From the NCBI GenBank assembly GCA_028023455.1, contig JAQFVV010012672.1, positions 122,001 to 186,000 of the forward strand: DNA of 64,000 nt, in the 5' to 3' direction. Shown here in pieces: positions 9,780-20,824 of the stretch. Position 1 is the first letter of the stretch. Each line of letters begins with the position of its first letter. Source of the stretch: Epiperipatus broadwayi (lineage: Eukaryota; Onychophora; Udeonychophora; Euonychophora; Peripatidae). A program made the translations under genes and the position numbers. The notes under the pieces are model-generated. The model was not told where the DNA came from. It was given only the letters and a program-made list of their open reading frames with translations, and made no database searches.

Positions 9780-12464
9780 AAAAACAAAACAGTTATGCAT
9801 CTATCTACAACATGGGTTAAAATTTGACAATTTTTCAGAATACAATAGGCTTAGCATTTTTTTTATATATAGATTTCCCATAGTCAACTTAATTAAGCCA
9901 TCCAAAATTGATTACTAAATTGATCTCTAGCCATTCTTAGAGTATGAAACACAACTGGAAAACATTTAAACTTTTCACCATCTAGTGTTTATTAAGCCTA
10001 GAAAATAATGCCTTATCTTTCATAGTTCGCTTTTGTAGGGCTACTAGAGATCTTTTGTTCTATAGTAAGTGCTTAAAGACCATTTTATCAATGTGTGTGT
10101 GTGCTAAAAATATATGTAGTATAATAGCAGTAAACAATAATCATTAATAGTATTAGCAGATTGTCTTTTTATTATAGAATCTTTAATGTTTTTCTTAATG
10201 TAATATTTTTTATGTAATCTGAAGATAAATTTAAAGTTATATAATTTTTCTTGATCAAAGAAAATTGAAGTAGTAGTAGACTGATTAATTGTAGCATTTT
10301 TTATTTTTTAAAAGGTCTCATAACATCATCATAAGTAAGAATAATAATTTTAAAAAAAGGATAACTATATCCTTTCTAAATAATATTCAATTTAAGCTTA
10401 TTTTAAAAAAATATTCAGTTGGAAGTACAATATTTGATTTATGTTCCTCCAAATGTGAACATATTAATAATTCTAAAAAATCCTATTCCTAAAAAAACCC
10501 AATTTTATTTATCAAATTATATATGAATATAAAAAATATACATTGGTAAATCAAAGTATGCTTTAAAAAAAAGATTAAATGAACATAAACTACTACATCA
10601 TTGTATAAAAAATGTATAAATAATCTATATAATACCAGTTTATCTTTGATTATGAAAAATTTCATAACTTTAAAATTTACTTTCAGTTCAGATCACACAA
10701 TAATATTTCATGAGGAAAGATATTATAGAAAGAGAAAAATTAAAAAAGCAATTTTTATAAATCAATGTTAAAAATCTATAATAAATTAAAAATCTATTAA
10801 TATTAATTACACAGTTCCTGGAAAATCACTTGATATCTGCCCCCCCCCCCCACATATGTTCTGTCAATAATAGTAACAATTTAAGTGATCAAGTACATCT
10901 GTATAAGTGTTCTACATAATTACTGTTTATTTTTTAACCTTATAATTCTAAACTGTTGTATGTATATATGTGTGCATATTTATATTATACAGCAATAAAA
11001 TTCAAAATTTGCTAAGACTTTCGATGTAAAATTAGTCTGCAAATATATTATGGAAAATCTAAACATATATATTGAAGCCCCCTTAAAGTTGGAGCATCAA
11101 AATTGAAACCTAAAAAGATCACCATTATTGAGACGAATCATAAAAATAATAAGAAAATATACAAAACACATTCATGATTGTGATTCCCCGTTGAGACAAG
11201 AAAAAGAAAGTGCATCTATACTAAATCTCTTTGACATACAATTATTATAGACTGTACTAAAATTATAAATATTCAATAAAATAATTTCTCTGATTTTATA
11301 ATAACAGTCTGCATACTTTTACTCTTGTTCTCTTTAGTAACAAAATCTTTTACAACTATTAGTTTTTGTTTTAAATAAGTCTAATTTAATCTATGTGTTA
11401 AAATATGGCCAGCAAAATTAAATAAAAAAGTTGAACAATAATTTATCTCAAAGTTAAATTAATACATGCATGGATATTAAATATTATGCATTCCCGGATA
11501 TGATAATGTAAAAGGGTTTTTATGTACACTACCTTATCCAATAACATTTCAGATAGCATTACTACAACAATGATATATTCAATCCAGCAGAGTTTTTACA
11601 AGTAAGTTTGTGTTTCAAAAATATGTCCTTTAATATCGTGAATGTAAATGAAATGACAATGTTTATTCAATAATGACAAAAAGAAATATTTAAAATCAAT
11701 TATTTTATTTCATAAAATAAAAAATTAATAACAAGAACAAATATAACAATAATAAAAATTATGTAACGCATTTAAATAAAATATTACTGTCCATTTCCTA
11801 AACTAATTCAAATTCAGGATATGTCAAGTGTTATATCATACTGTGTTATGAGACAATCACATTTATGGGAATAGGTTGTATCAATCTATCATAAAATGAT
11901 TCTCAATTTAATATTGCAGGATACTGACTATTACAATAATAAAAATTAAATATCTTATGAACATTCTTAATTGGTTTATTTTACCAACCAATCAATTGTT
12001 TATAAATCTCATTTACAAATAAGAGAGATACTCTTTTAAAATAAGCAGATATAAATCATAGGTTTTCAAACGTAAATGATAATTTACCACTGCTGGATTA
12101 TTTATATTTTTGCCTCAAGATCCTTTTCTGGATTTAATTTCAGGCTTGAACTGTCATTAGAATGCTTATATGTTAGGTAACAGCAAAAATTACTATTAAT
12201 CAGTATGAGTGATATATAAAATATCCATTACTGTCTTAAATGTATACATAAGACTAATTGCACTTAATTTTAAGGTCAAATATTAAAAAAGTCAAAAACA
12301 TTATGAATATTTGGTAACAATCATTTAATATAAGTTTAATAACTACTAACATTTGTACAAACTGATCCTAAAATATATTACATTTAATCCCTTTCAATTT
12401 TAACTCTAATCATAATAGTAAATAAAATATTATCTTTTTACCTGAATACCAAAATATCTGAGGA
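9780..12464. other. ASB intron, nothing recognised
   Basis: AT-rich DNA. A C-run lies at about 10841-10852. No open frame, RNA gene or transposon ends were recognised. Confidence 0.4.
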
Positions 12465-12477
12465 AAATCTTTATTTA

Positions 12478-12885
12478 AAAATAATCAAATAAAAAATCGT
12501 CATAGATCACATGACCCCATTCTCTTAAGCTTGTAAGATATAAACAATGAGCATTGCCAATTGCTAAACAAACTTTGTGATAAATGCTTAGCCAGAGAAA
12601 GCATTTAAAATATCTTTGTCAGGAAGCTCCCCCCCCCCAACTTCCAGACCATGGTTTCGTGCTTTGGCACTCCTCAGAGAGGCGCTAGAGTAGCTTTAGA
12701 CCCTAGATCTAAAAATACCAACCCAAAGCCAGCATTTATCTAAAAGTTATCTATTGAGTGGAAAATCTGAAACCATGGGCAGAGGTTGGGGGGGGGGGGC
12801 TTCCTGAAAGAGATATTTTAAATGCTTTCTCTGGCTAAGCATTTATCACAAAGCTTGTTGAGCAATTGGCAATGCTCATTGTTTT
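12478..12885. mobile_element. Family D fold-back element with hammerhead and poly(C)/poly(G) tracts
   Basis: Flanked by the 13-bp direct repeat AAATCTTTATTTA (12465-12477 and 12886-12898). The left part (about 12540-12655) and right part (about 12765-12885) are inverted copies, sharing GCCAATTGCT, CTTAGCCAGAGAAAGCATTT and a C-run on the left against a G-run on the right. The minus-sense half carries a hammerhead core. A second copy lies at 46894-47118. No coding capacity. The long duplication suggests retrotransposition rather than a cut-and-paste MITE. Confidence 0.78.
12641..12685 (-). ncRNA. Hammerhead ribozyme, family D, weakened stem I
   Basis: Minus strand. The core is CUGAGGA at 12677-12671 (position 7 is variable in hammerheads). 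Stem II is GUGC/GCAC with loop CAAA (12670-12659). GAAA runs 12658-12655. Stem III is ACC/GGU with an AU loop, and the cleavage position is after C12647. Stem I pairs poorly here: CUCU faces UGGA with mismatches, unlike the copy at 47046-47088. The right arm of the same element keeps AGAGG, which would pair with CCUCU. Confidence 0.62.
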
Positions 12886-12899
12886 AAATCTTTATTTAC

Positions 12900-14850
12900 C
12901 TTTGCAAAACATGATAATATGACTTAACTAATAAAGTAGAAAGTATATCAAATAACCCATCTGATTCATGGAACTATTCATTTCACTTTTTAAAATATCC
13001 ATTCTGGAACAGCATAAAAATATGAAATTAGTATTTTATATGATTATTAATCCCAGTGAATCCATTTTTAAACTCAATAATAACTTGGTAGTTCATTATA
13101 TTCTTTTTTTATTTGTAGGATCCATAAATGATAAGTAGCATTTAAAGTATATCTTGATAATCCATTATCTTTTTGAATATTTTTCACATATTTTTGCACA
13201 GATAATCCCTAAATGCAATTATTTTATCATTGGACACACATTCGTAGTTTTGTCATAACGGTTTTAATTTTTTTAGCAGATCTTATCCAAAGATCTTGAT
13301 GTTTAGCACCTTATTAGTTCCAAATATAATGTTAATTCATTCATTTTTGATCTTTAAATCCATTAGTTTAATAATTATGATCAATTGCTGATATAGCAAG
13401 GTTTATATCCATTAGCAAGACTAATATCATTTTTAAAGCAAAAATTCGTTTCTGTAGTAGCAAGTTTGTATGAAGCATATTTGATTTTAAAATATTATTA
13501 ATTAAAATTATGTTTTTTTTCTATAACTGAAGATGAGGTCAATCCATTTTCTTGAGACTTAGAAATATTCTTTCATGTAATGAAGAGACTAATCATTTTT
13601 ATATTTTATGGAAAAATACATCCAACAACTTGTTTTAAATTCAGAAATACAATTCTCTCAAAATATATAATATGTCAGCAATTCCATCAATCAATTTGTC
13701 TGTATTATATTAGTAGTTGATTATAACAAATGAGATTTCTTGAAACAAAAATTTTATAAATTAAATTGATGGTTATTTTGTTGTTGTTGATCTCTCTTCT
13801 CTGGAACAATGATAGAAGTCAAGTATCTGCCTAGTTAAAATATTAGCCTGCCATCAGGTTGATAAAAAACAAAATGGCTATTTAAAAGTTAGGACTGGTT
13901 GAGATCCTATAAGCACTGAAAATTTTTGTAGACTAATTTTCCCACAATTTCTCTTTTATACTGATGATCATATGATGTCTAGAAGACTTATTATTCTCCA
14001 TCATGCACTGGGTTTGCTCAGGAAGGTTATAGTTTCTGATGCTCAAAACATTAAGATTTTTAAAACAAAAATGGTAAATTTTCATTTCCGGATTTCAAAA
14101 CAAAACAATTTTCAATAGATTTTTACATAAAAAATAAATAAATAAATCGTATAATCTCTCAGCTATTTATTCTAAGCATTTTTAAATTGACCTTTTAATA
14201 AATAATTTATATATTTAACAAACTAAAATCAATCTATGTTAAATAAAGTTTTAAATATTAAAATCTTTCAAGCACACATACTTGCACACAACATATAAAA
14301 TGTAATGACTGTTTCTTCTACATATAATTAAAATGTAATGTTGTAATTATAATCCTATTATCTATTTTTTATTTTTAATTATTAGTTATGTGTGTAATAC
14401 TTCTTTTGCTTTCTATAATCAAGAATTATATTTCTTAATAAAATAACAAGTGGGAAAATCTTCAAAACTTGTGGTAAATTCATTGAATAAGTCATTTATT
14501 ATTGCCTTACATTCCTTAAAGCAGCATATTTAAAAAATTTTGCAAGATTGTAAAGTGAGTTAACTGTTCCTTTTGAAATTGTTGTGAACACATTTCTTCA
14601 TTCTAAAAATCAGTTTATAAATCTATTCAATAATATTTTATAATTATTATCTTTCTTATAAATATTAATATGAGAAACTATTTTAATATAATAATGTCTA
14701 TATTTTATACTTTCTAACCAAATGAAAGTGATAAATACATTTGCTTAACTATAAAAACTAAATCAAAACCAAAAATTTTTTATAATCTTTAAATGCAAAA
14801 TAGTCAATTTACAGTGTAACTGTAAGGTCTCACTATATATATGCACTGAA
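12900..14850. other. ASB intron, nothing recognised
   Basis: AT-rich, no long open frame, no element ends seen. Confidence 0.4.
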
Positions 14851-14857
14851 AGTGGAA

Positions 14858-15386
14858 ACATAATGTATGAAATTAATCATAGAATTAAACTTGGTTGGAG
14901 TGCTTTTGGTAGAAATAACTTAATATTAAAAGGAAATAAGCCTATATGTTTAAAAAGGAAGATTTTTAATAAATGTATTTTACGAGTTATTACTTATGGA
15001 TCTGAGCCTTCAACACTTAACAAAAGAGCAATATAGAAACTTCAGACCACTCAAATAAGTATGGAGAGACAAGAAGAAATTGAAAACAAAATACATGGGT
15101 GAAAAAACAAACAGGTATTACTGACATTGAAAGAATTAAGAATCTAAGTGGAGTCGGGCTGGACATATTATTAGAAGAGATGATAATAGACAGACAGTTG
15201 AATCTTAAATCGGATTCCAAGAGATAGCAAAAGTCTTAGAAAGAGACCACATATGAAATGGATGGATGAAATAAGTAAGTGTACTGATGTGATATGGAGA
15301 AGATAGGCTAGAGATTGGAGATGTATTGAACTTGGAAAGACCTTCATCCTACAGTGGATTGATAAGGATTGAAAATGATGATGATG
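14858..15386 (+). pseudogene. LINE 3' fragment (same family as 61.8-64 kb)
   Basis: 5'-truncated copy of the C-terminal part of the LINE reverse-transcriptase ORF. The translation in shifting frames includes EINHRIKLGWSAFGRNN near the start and RKRPHMKWMDEI near 15240. Stops interrupt it (for example TAG near 15035). It ends in a GATGATGATGATGA run at about 15372-15386, the same trinucleotide tail seen on the other copies. Confidence 0.8.
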
Positions 15387-15389
15387 ATG

Positions 15390-16550
15390 AAATTATAAAT
15401 TAAAATCTATTTTTTGTTAGGAGAAATATTATTGGCTCTTTTATTAAAAGAATTTTTGAATTAATTATATGCCAACGTTCTTTTATGTCTTTTATTTTTT
15501 ATTCAAACAAATGATTTTAATGTCTGCTAGTTAAATAAATGACCTTTTTTTTTTCCATGCCTAAAAAATATAGAATTATATACACTAATATTTTTAGTTT
15601 TTTTATGTAGATGAATGTCCATATCTTGACTTTAAATTTGTAGGTGACTCCCCATAGTATCTAACATTATAAATCTAACAATGCAGGATATAAATCAACT
15701 GTGTTTTATTACTATTTTCAAGCTTAGCTTTAGAATTATTACAATAATTAGTCTATTTAAAGATAAAACCTATATTAAACTCTTTATTCAAAAATAGAAT
15801 TATTTTTATATTTATACATTTTATTTGCTTACCAAACATGGTTTTAAAATATTCAATTCTGTTCAAATCATTTTTATAATTCTCTATATAATTTTTCCTA
15901 TTAGATTCACATTTGCAACATTTAAAATTTGTGAATAAAAAAAGCTTTCAAATTTTTCTTTTTATAGCAAAATGGAATATTTGACAATTAATGTTCTTAC
16001 TAAGTTTAAATCTAAAAACTTATTAAATTTTTTTAATGTCTTCATCTTCCCTCACCCATGTAATTTTGGGGATTTTATTTAAATTATTAAATATTACCTG
16101 TATAGTTTATGAGAAGTACTTTAAAAACATCACACTGCTGATGTATATAATGATATTATTATCTAAAAGAAGCATAGCATATAATTAATTCAAAAAATTC
16201 CATTAATATAAGAGCTAGTAACATTATTCCTAACAAGGACTAGTGTTTCAATTTATTATTTAAATGTATATATATTTAGGTTTACTAAAATAAATTGTAG
16301 TCTAGCATTGAAAATCGAACTTGGCAGTTTTTTTTAATTTGATTGCCATATTCGTTAATTGTCCATATATTCTTGTGAAATATTATTTTGCATTTTATTA
16401 CATTTTAATTAAATATTTTTAATATATATATATGAAATGTGTGTAATTTCTTTAGAAAAAATATCTAACACAATAAAATGTGAGATATTTAAAAGAATAA
16501 ATTTAATCCCATATTGAAAGTATTGAACAGACATATCTATAAGAGATTAG
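15390..16550. other. ASB intron, nothing recognised
   Basis: AT-rich, short (TA)n near 16426. No feature recognised. Confidence 0.4.
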
Positions 16551-16559
16551 TATATTTAT

Positions 16560-17620
16560 GCTGGACAGGCAATTTAGACTTTGAAAGAAATAGGAAAAAA
16601 AGAGATGCAGTAGGAATGATGAAGACTATTGATAAGAGATATATAAAAAGTGGATGATAATTTTCATTTTACCAATTTTAAATACTTTTGATAAAGTGAG
16701 TTGTTGTTTTTTGTTTTTGTTTTTTTTTGCATGTGTGTGTTGAATATTTGATGAAGGAAAAAATCTAGATTGGAAGAAGAGAAGATTATTTAAAAAATGT
16801 GTAAGAATCAAGCAGTATTTATAAGATTAAATAGTTTTTTCATTAAACAGAATATAAAGGTATAAGACAGGGGTACTTTTTGTCTCATATTCAATGTTTA
16901 TTTAAATAAGCTTATCAGTGAGTGTGGTTTTAAGGTAACTGGAATGTACATTGAAGATAGGAAACTTCATTGTATCAATTTTGCTCTAGGCATGTCTGTA
17001 CTTGTAGATAGTGATAATGAAATTAATAAAATTTTAATTAAGATTGATGAAAATTATAGATAGTTTGAATAAAAATTAGTCATCTAAGTATAAAGCCTTA
17101 TTGAAGAAGAGGGGATAAAAAATAAAGATTGGAAGATCATAGTTGTAAACAGAAAATTAATATTTTAAGTATATAGGAAATTGTTTGATAATAATAATTG
17201 CAACAAACTTATTAGAATGAGAATTGAAGTGGCTAAACAAGCTTTTAAAATGGATGTCATTTCATAATCCGTTAAAAGTTTTAATAATAGCTTATTAAAT
17301 TTTTTGTTTGGTGCATGGCTTTATATGATGCAGAGACTTGGAAAATTTAAAAGAAGGGGTACAAAAAGATTGGAGACCTTTGAGTTGTGAATTTTGAGAA
17401 GACTATAAAGATAAATTGGAAGATTAGTATTTGCAATGAGGAAGAGAAATTGGATTGGTGAATATTTAGAGACATTGGAATTGTGAAGGAGATGATGCAT
17501 CTTTAGAAGATCAGAGGGAAAGAAGGAAAAAAAATGATAGTTTCTATAGGACAGGACTTGGACAGAGTTGTAGAATTGATATTCAGGACTTGCCTGTTGG
17601 CAGATAACTAATGATGATGA
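16560..17620 (+). pseudogene. Strongly decayed LINE reverse-transcriptase region
   Basis: Pieces of a LINE RT domain in all three frames: KKRDAVGMMKTIDKRYIKSG near 16590, GVLFVSYSMFI near 16870 (RT motif B region), KLHCINFALGMSVLVDSD near 16960-17010 (motif C, where the usual A-D-D is now A-L-G) and LYDAETWKI near 17320. The tail is TAATGATGATGATAAA at about 17608-17624. This is a different family from the one at 14.9 and 61.8 kb, judged by its different text and the same kind of trinucleotide tail. It inserted just upstream of the second ASB exon. Confidence 0.6.
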
Positions 17621-17685
17621 TAAACATATATTGATAATGTACATGTATTTACTAATTATTTTATTATTTGTCTATATTTCGTCAG

Positions 17686-17943
17686 GTTATACTCCATTAG
17701 CAGAAGCTGTTTGGCTTCAAGATCCTGCCTTGGTCGAAATGCTACTTAAAGCCGGTGCTAAAATCACTAATAGTCACTCGTTATTACTTCACCATGCAAT
17801 TGCAAATCATAATGAAAAAATTGCTGAACTTCTTATTCATTCCGGTGCTGTTGTTAATTTATCAGATAATAATGGCAATTGTCCACTCCATCTTGCAATT
17901 CCTTTTTTCACATTGCCAATTATTAATATTTTATTACAAAATG
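17686..17943 (+). CDS. ASB-like gene, internal exon (ankyrin repeats)
   Basis: Acceptor TTTCGTCAG ends at 17685 and donor GTAAGT begins at 17944. The exon starts by completing a Gly codon (G|GT, phase 1) and ends in phase 1, so it joins both neighbours in frame. It encodes nearly three ankyrin repeats: YTPLAEAVWLQDPALVEMLL and KAGAKI, then LLLHHAIANHNEKIAELLI and HSGAVVN, then CPLHLAI and IINILLQNG. It lies about 15 kb after the first exon and 10 kb before the last. Both introns are filled with transposable elements, but the exon borders are clean. Confidence 0.93.
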
Positions 17944-17949
17944 GTAAGT

Positions 17950-18585
17950 GAATGTTTATTTATTATAATTTTCATTGTTTTAAAATAATAATTGTTTGCA
18001 ATTTTGATGATGATGGTGTTGTTAGAAATTAGTTGGATGCCAGTGAAATAAAAAATTACTATTTCTAATGATTATTTATTTCTTTGTTTTTTAAAACTAA
18101 GTTTATTTTTTAAATCAAAGAATTTATAGGAACCCAAAAAAACCTTCATTTATAAATTTAAAATCTTAAAGAAATAGATATTATAAAATATAATAATATA
18201 TAACTTCATAACACTAAGCATTGAAATGTGAGGCTTGGAGAGCAAAAGAGTTTATATATATAATGAATGAGAGCATTTAAGCACCCTCTAATAGAATATT
18301 AGATGTTATGTATAAATAGCTAATTTCTGAATTGCAAACTATAACAATAAAAACCTAGCAGGATCAATTTCTAGTGAACTCCCTTCATCATCTATGTTAA
18401 ATCTTTAAACATCATTAACCACAAAATAGGCTTAAATTTTATTTACGTTAAACAAATATTGCTTTCTTTTTCCTACTGTAAAATACACATGATTAGATAA
18501 TGTGATGGAAAAGAGGATTCTCCTGAAACTAATCTTAATGGGTTAATCTTGTCTTAATTTACTATTCACAAGTTGCCTATTATAT
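17950..18585. other. ASB intron, nothing recognised
   Basis: AT-rich sequence without recognised features. Confidence 0.35.
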
Positions 18586-18595
18586 GTAACATGAG

Positions 18596-19159
18596 CTAAT
18601 AGAGGGTGACTAATTATGGTTATTTATCATTATATTAATGTAAACAAGACATTTATTTTATATAGCATGATGTTTTATAAAACTGTAATACCAGTAAGCT
18701 AATGCACATGCGCTTTGTAGATGTCACTATATAAATGAATACTCCCACTTTTTCAAACACAAGATAAAGTCTTTGGGAAAAGCTAGAATGAATCATCTAT
18801 CTTTTCGACCCAAACGTATATGTATGGGCAAATCTTAAGTGTTTGAAAATGAGAGCATGAAGTTGTTAATTGATCACTTTAAATTACTTTTTTACTACAT
18901 GAATGAATGATGCTTGTGAAATTTCTAGAATTTACGATACGTCATTCTTGTTAAATTAAACATATGTAAACAAGACCTTTATTTTATGTAGCGCGATGTT
19001 TTATAAACTGTAATACCAATAAGCTAATGCACATGCGCTTTGTAGATGTCACTGTATAAATGAATACTCCCACTTTTTCAAACACAAGATAAAGTCTTTG
19101 GGAAAAGATAGAATGAATCATCTATCTTTTCGACCCAAACGTATATGTATGGGCAAATC
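18596..19159. mobile_element. Family C element, 1.6 tandem units of 326 bp
   Basis: GTAAACAAGAC, then TTTATTTTAT, GATGTTTTATAAA and the following 190 bp occur at 18640 and again at 18966, a 326-bp period. The second unit stops at about 19159 after TATGTATGGGCAAATC. The possible target duplication GTAACATGAG / GTAACATAAG (18586-18595, 19160-19169) has one mismatch. The unit also holds TCACTTTAAATTACT and TCTAGAATTTAC, shared with the 9.3-kb copy. It does not code. Confidence 0.7.
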
Positions 19160-19169
19160 GTAACATAAG

Positions 19170-20555
19170 TTATAGCACTTTAATGTATTATTTACATTTT
19201 ATATAATAAGCAATAAAATTATTTAATTTTATAGAAAACTCTTAGCAATTAACATCTGTAGCATACTTTGAATATTAGAATATCATATTAATGGTATATA
19301 ACTAAACTGAAAAGACATTAAAAATTATAATGTTATATAGAAATTTCTGAAGACTCTTGAATGCTATTGACTCTGATTGATATTGTAAGGCATATTGATT
19401 ATTTACAATTGCCTTCTTTATTTTTCATCTTTATCGTTCCTCACACACAATGTTGACTTTTTTATGGTAGAAAGTGGGGTTTGTTTCTGCTTACTAATTG
19501 AAAAATGCTGACGGGATTGGTCCTGAGATCTATCATTGCAATGTGTAAGTTGAATGACTTCTCTGTGAATTAATCTTTGTTTCATCATAGTAAACTGATG
19601 AACAGATCATGTTCCTGCATTTAGTAAGTAGATCACTTAACCTTTTTCCATAACTTTGATTTTAACTTATTTAAAATTAAGAAATGATTAGAAACCAATA
19701 TTAAAAATATTTAATATTTTAAAATTTCTCTGTGCGCTGAAAGAACGTAAGACATATTAATCCAAGGTTTAGTCTCACTAATTTAGGTATTCTATTGAAA
19801 ATTGTTACTAAATGTAAACACATGTTTATAAAACAAGAATTTGTCATAGCTAACTTTTTATAATTCTTCCAAATAATTTATTTTTTCATGCACTTTGAAT
19901 TTACAAAAATGATGATTCATTGGAGTAAATCACTCTACCATTTAAGCTATGAATAAATAAGAACTCTGTGTGCAAAGAGTCAAAAATAGAATGGACCATC
20001 TACTCTTTAAGCTTTTGATGTCTATAAGTTTATCTTTGTCAACATTCATGGAAATACAAAATGAAATCAATATATCAGCCAGATGGAAACATAGCATTAC
20101 TAATTATTGAATTAATACACAATTGTACTAGTATGGAGATTGAATCTCACTTTTGATGACTTCATTTTAATAATTAGGGAGAAGTTAATAACTGTAAACA
20201 TTAAATTAGTATAATTCAATATACATATGATTAACTGAATAATCCATTCTCTCTTTCAGGCAATAAATAAATAATATTTTATTGTCAAAGGGCCAAGAAT
20301 ATAATATGATTTTTACATAAAATGATTCCAAAACTAACTAGTTTATATGTTAGATACATATAAGAATTGGGATAGATAAAAGTAGATATTAATACTGTAT
20401 TTTACAAAAATATGTATTAAATGGTTAAAATAAGATTTAATAATATTTTATTAAATGATTTGTAATAATAAATTTCTTTAAAGTTAGTGTTCACATAACA
20501 ATTAGATTAAACAGAAATAGTTACTTGATTCATTATCAGGTTTAATGTTCAACAC
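19170..20555. other. ASB intron, nothing recognised
   Basis: AT-rich; no open frames or element ends recognised. Confidence 0.35.
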
Positions 20556-20561
20556 ATTGAT

Positions 20562-20818
20562 AAGTACTTTAGAGAAAGACTTTAACCTTTATCATATGTG
20601 CCTTGAATATTTATAATAGTCAAGTAGTTTTTTTTTTTTTTTTACTATAGCGGGATCTCTCAAACCTCGACACAAAATAGTGACTTTATAAAGATAAAAA
20701 CTCTATCTTGTGTCGAGGTTTGGGAGGTTCCTCTATAGTCAAAATTAGACATTGCTTGACTATTATAAACATTCAAGGTGCATATGATAAAAGTTAAAGC
20801 CTTTCTTTAAAGTACTTA
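20562..20818. repeat. Large imperfect palindrome, about 257 bp
   Basis: Outer arms 20562-20624 and 20755-20818 are near reverse complements (AGTACTTT, TTATCATATG, CCTTGAAT and TATTATAGTCAAG are recognisable). Inner arms near 20643-20674 and 20708-20739 share CAAACCTCGACACAA. A T-run of 18 sits beside the left inner arm. It is a MITE-like or fold-back element of unknown family, with no hammerhead core seen. Confidence 0.7.
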
Positions 20819-20824
20819 CTTACT

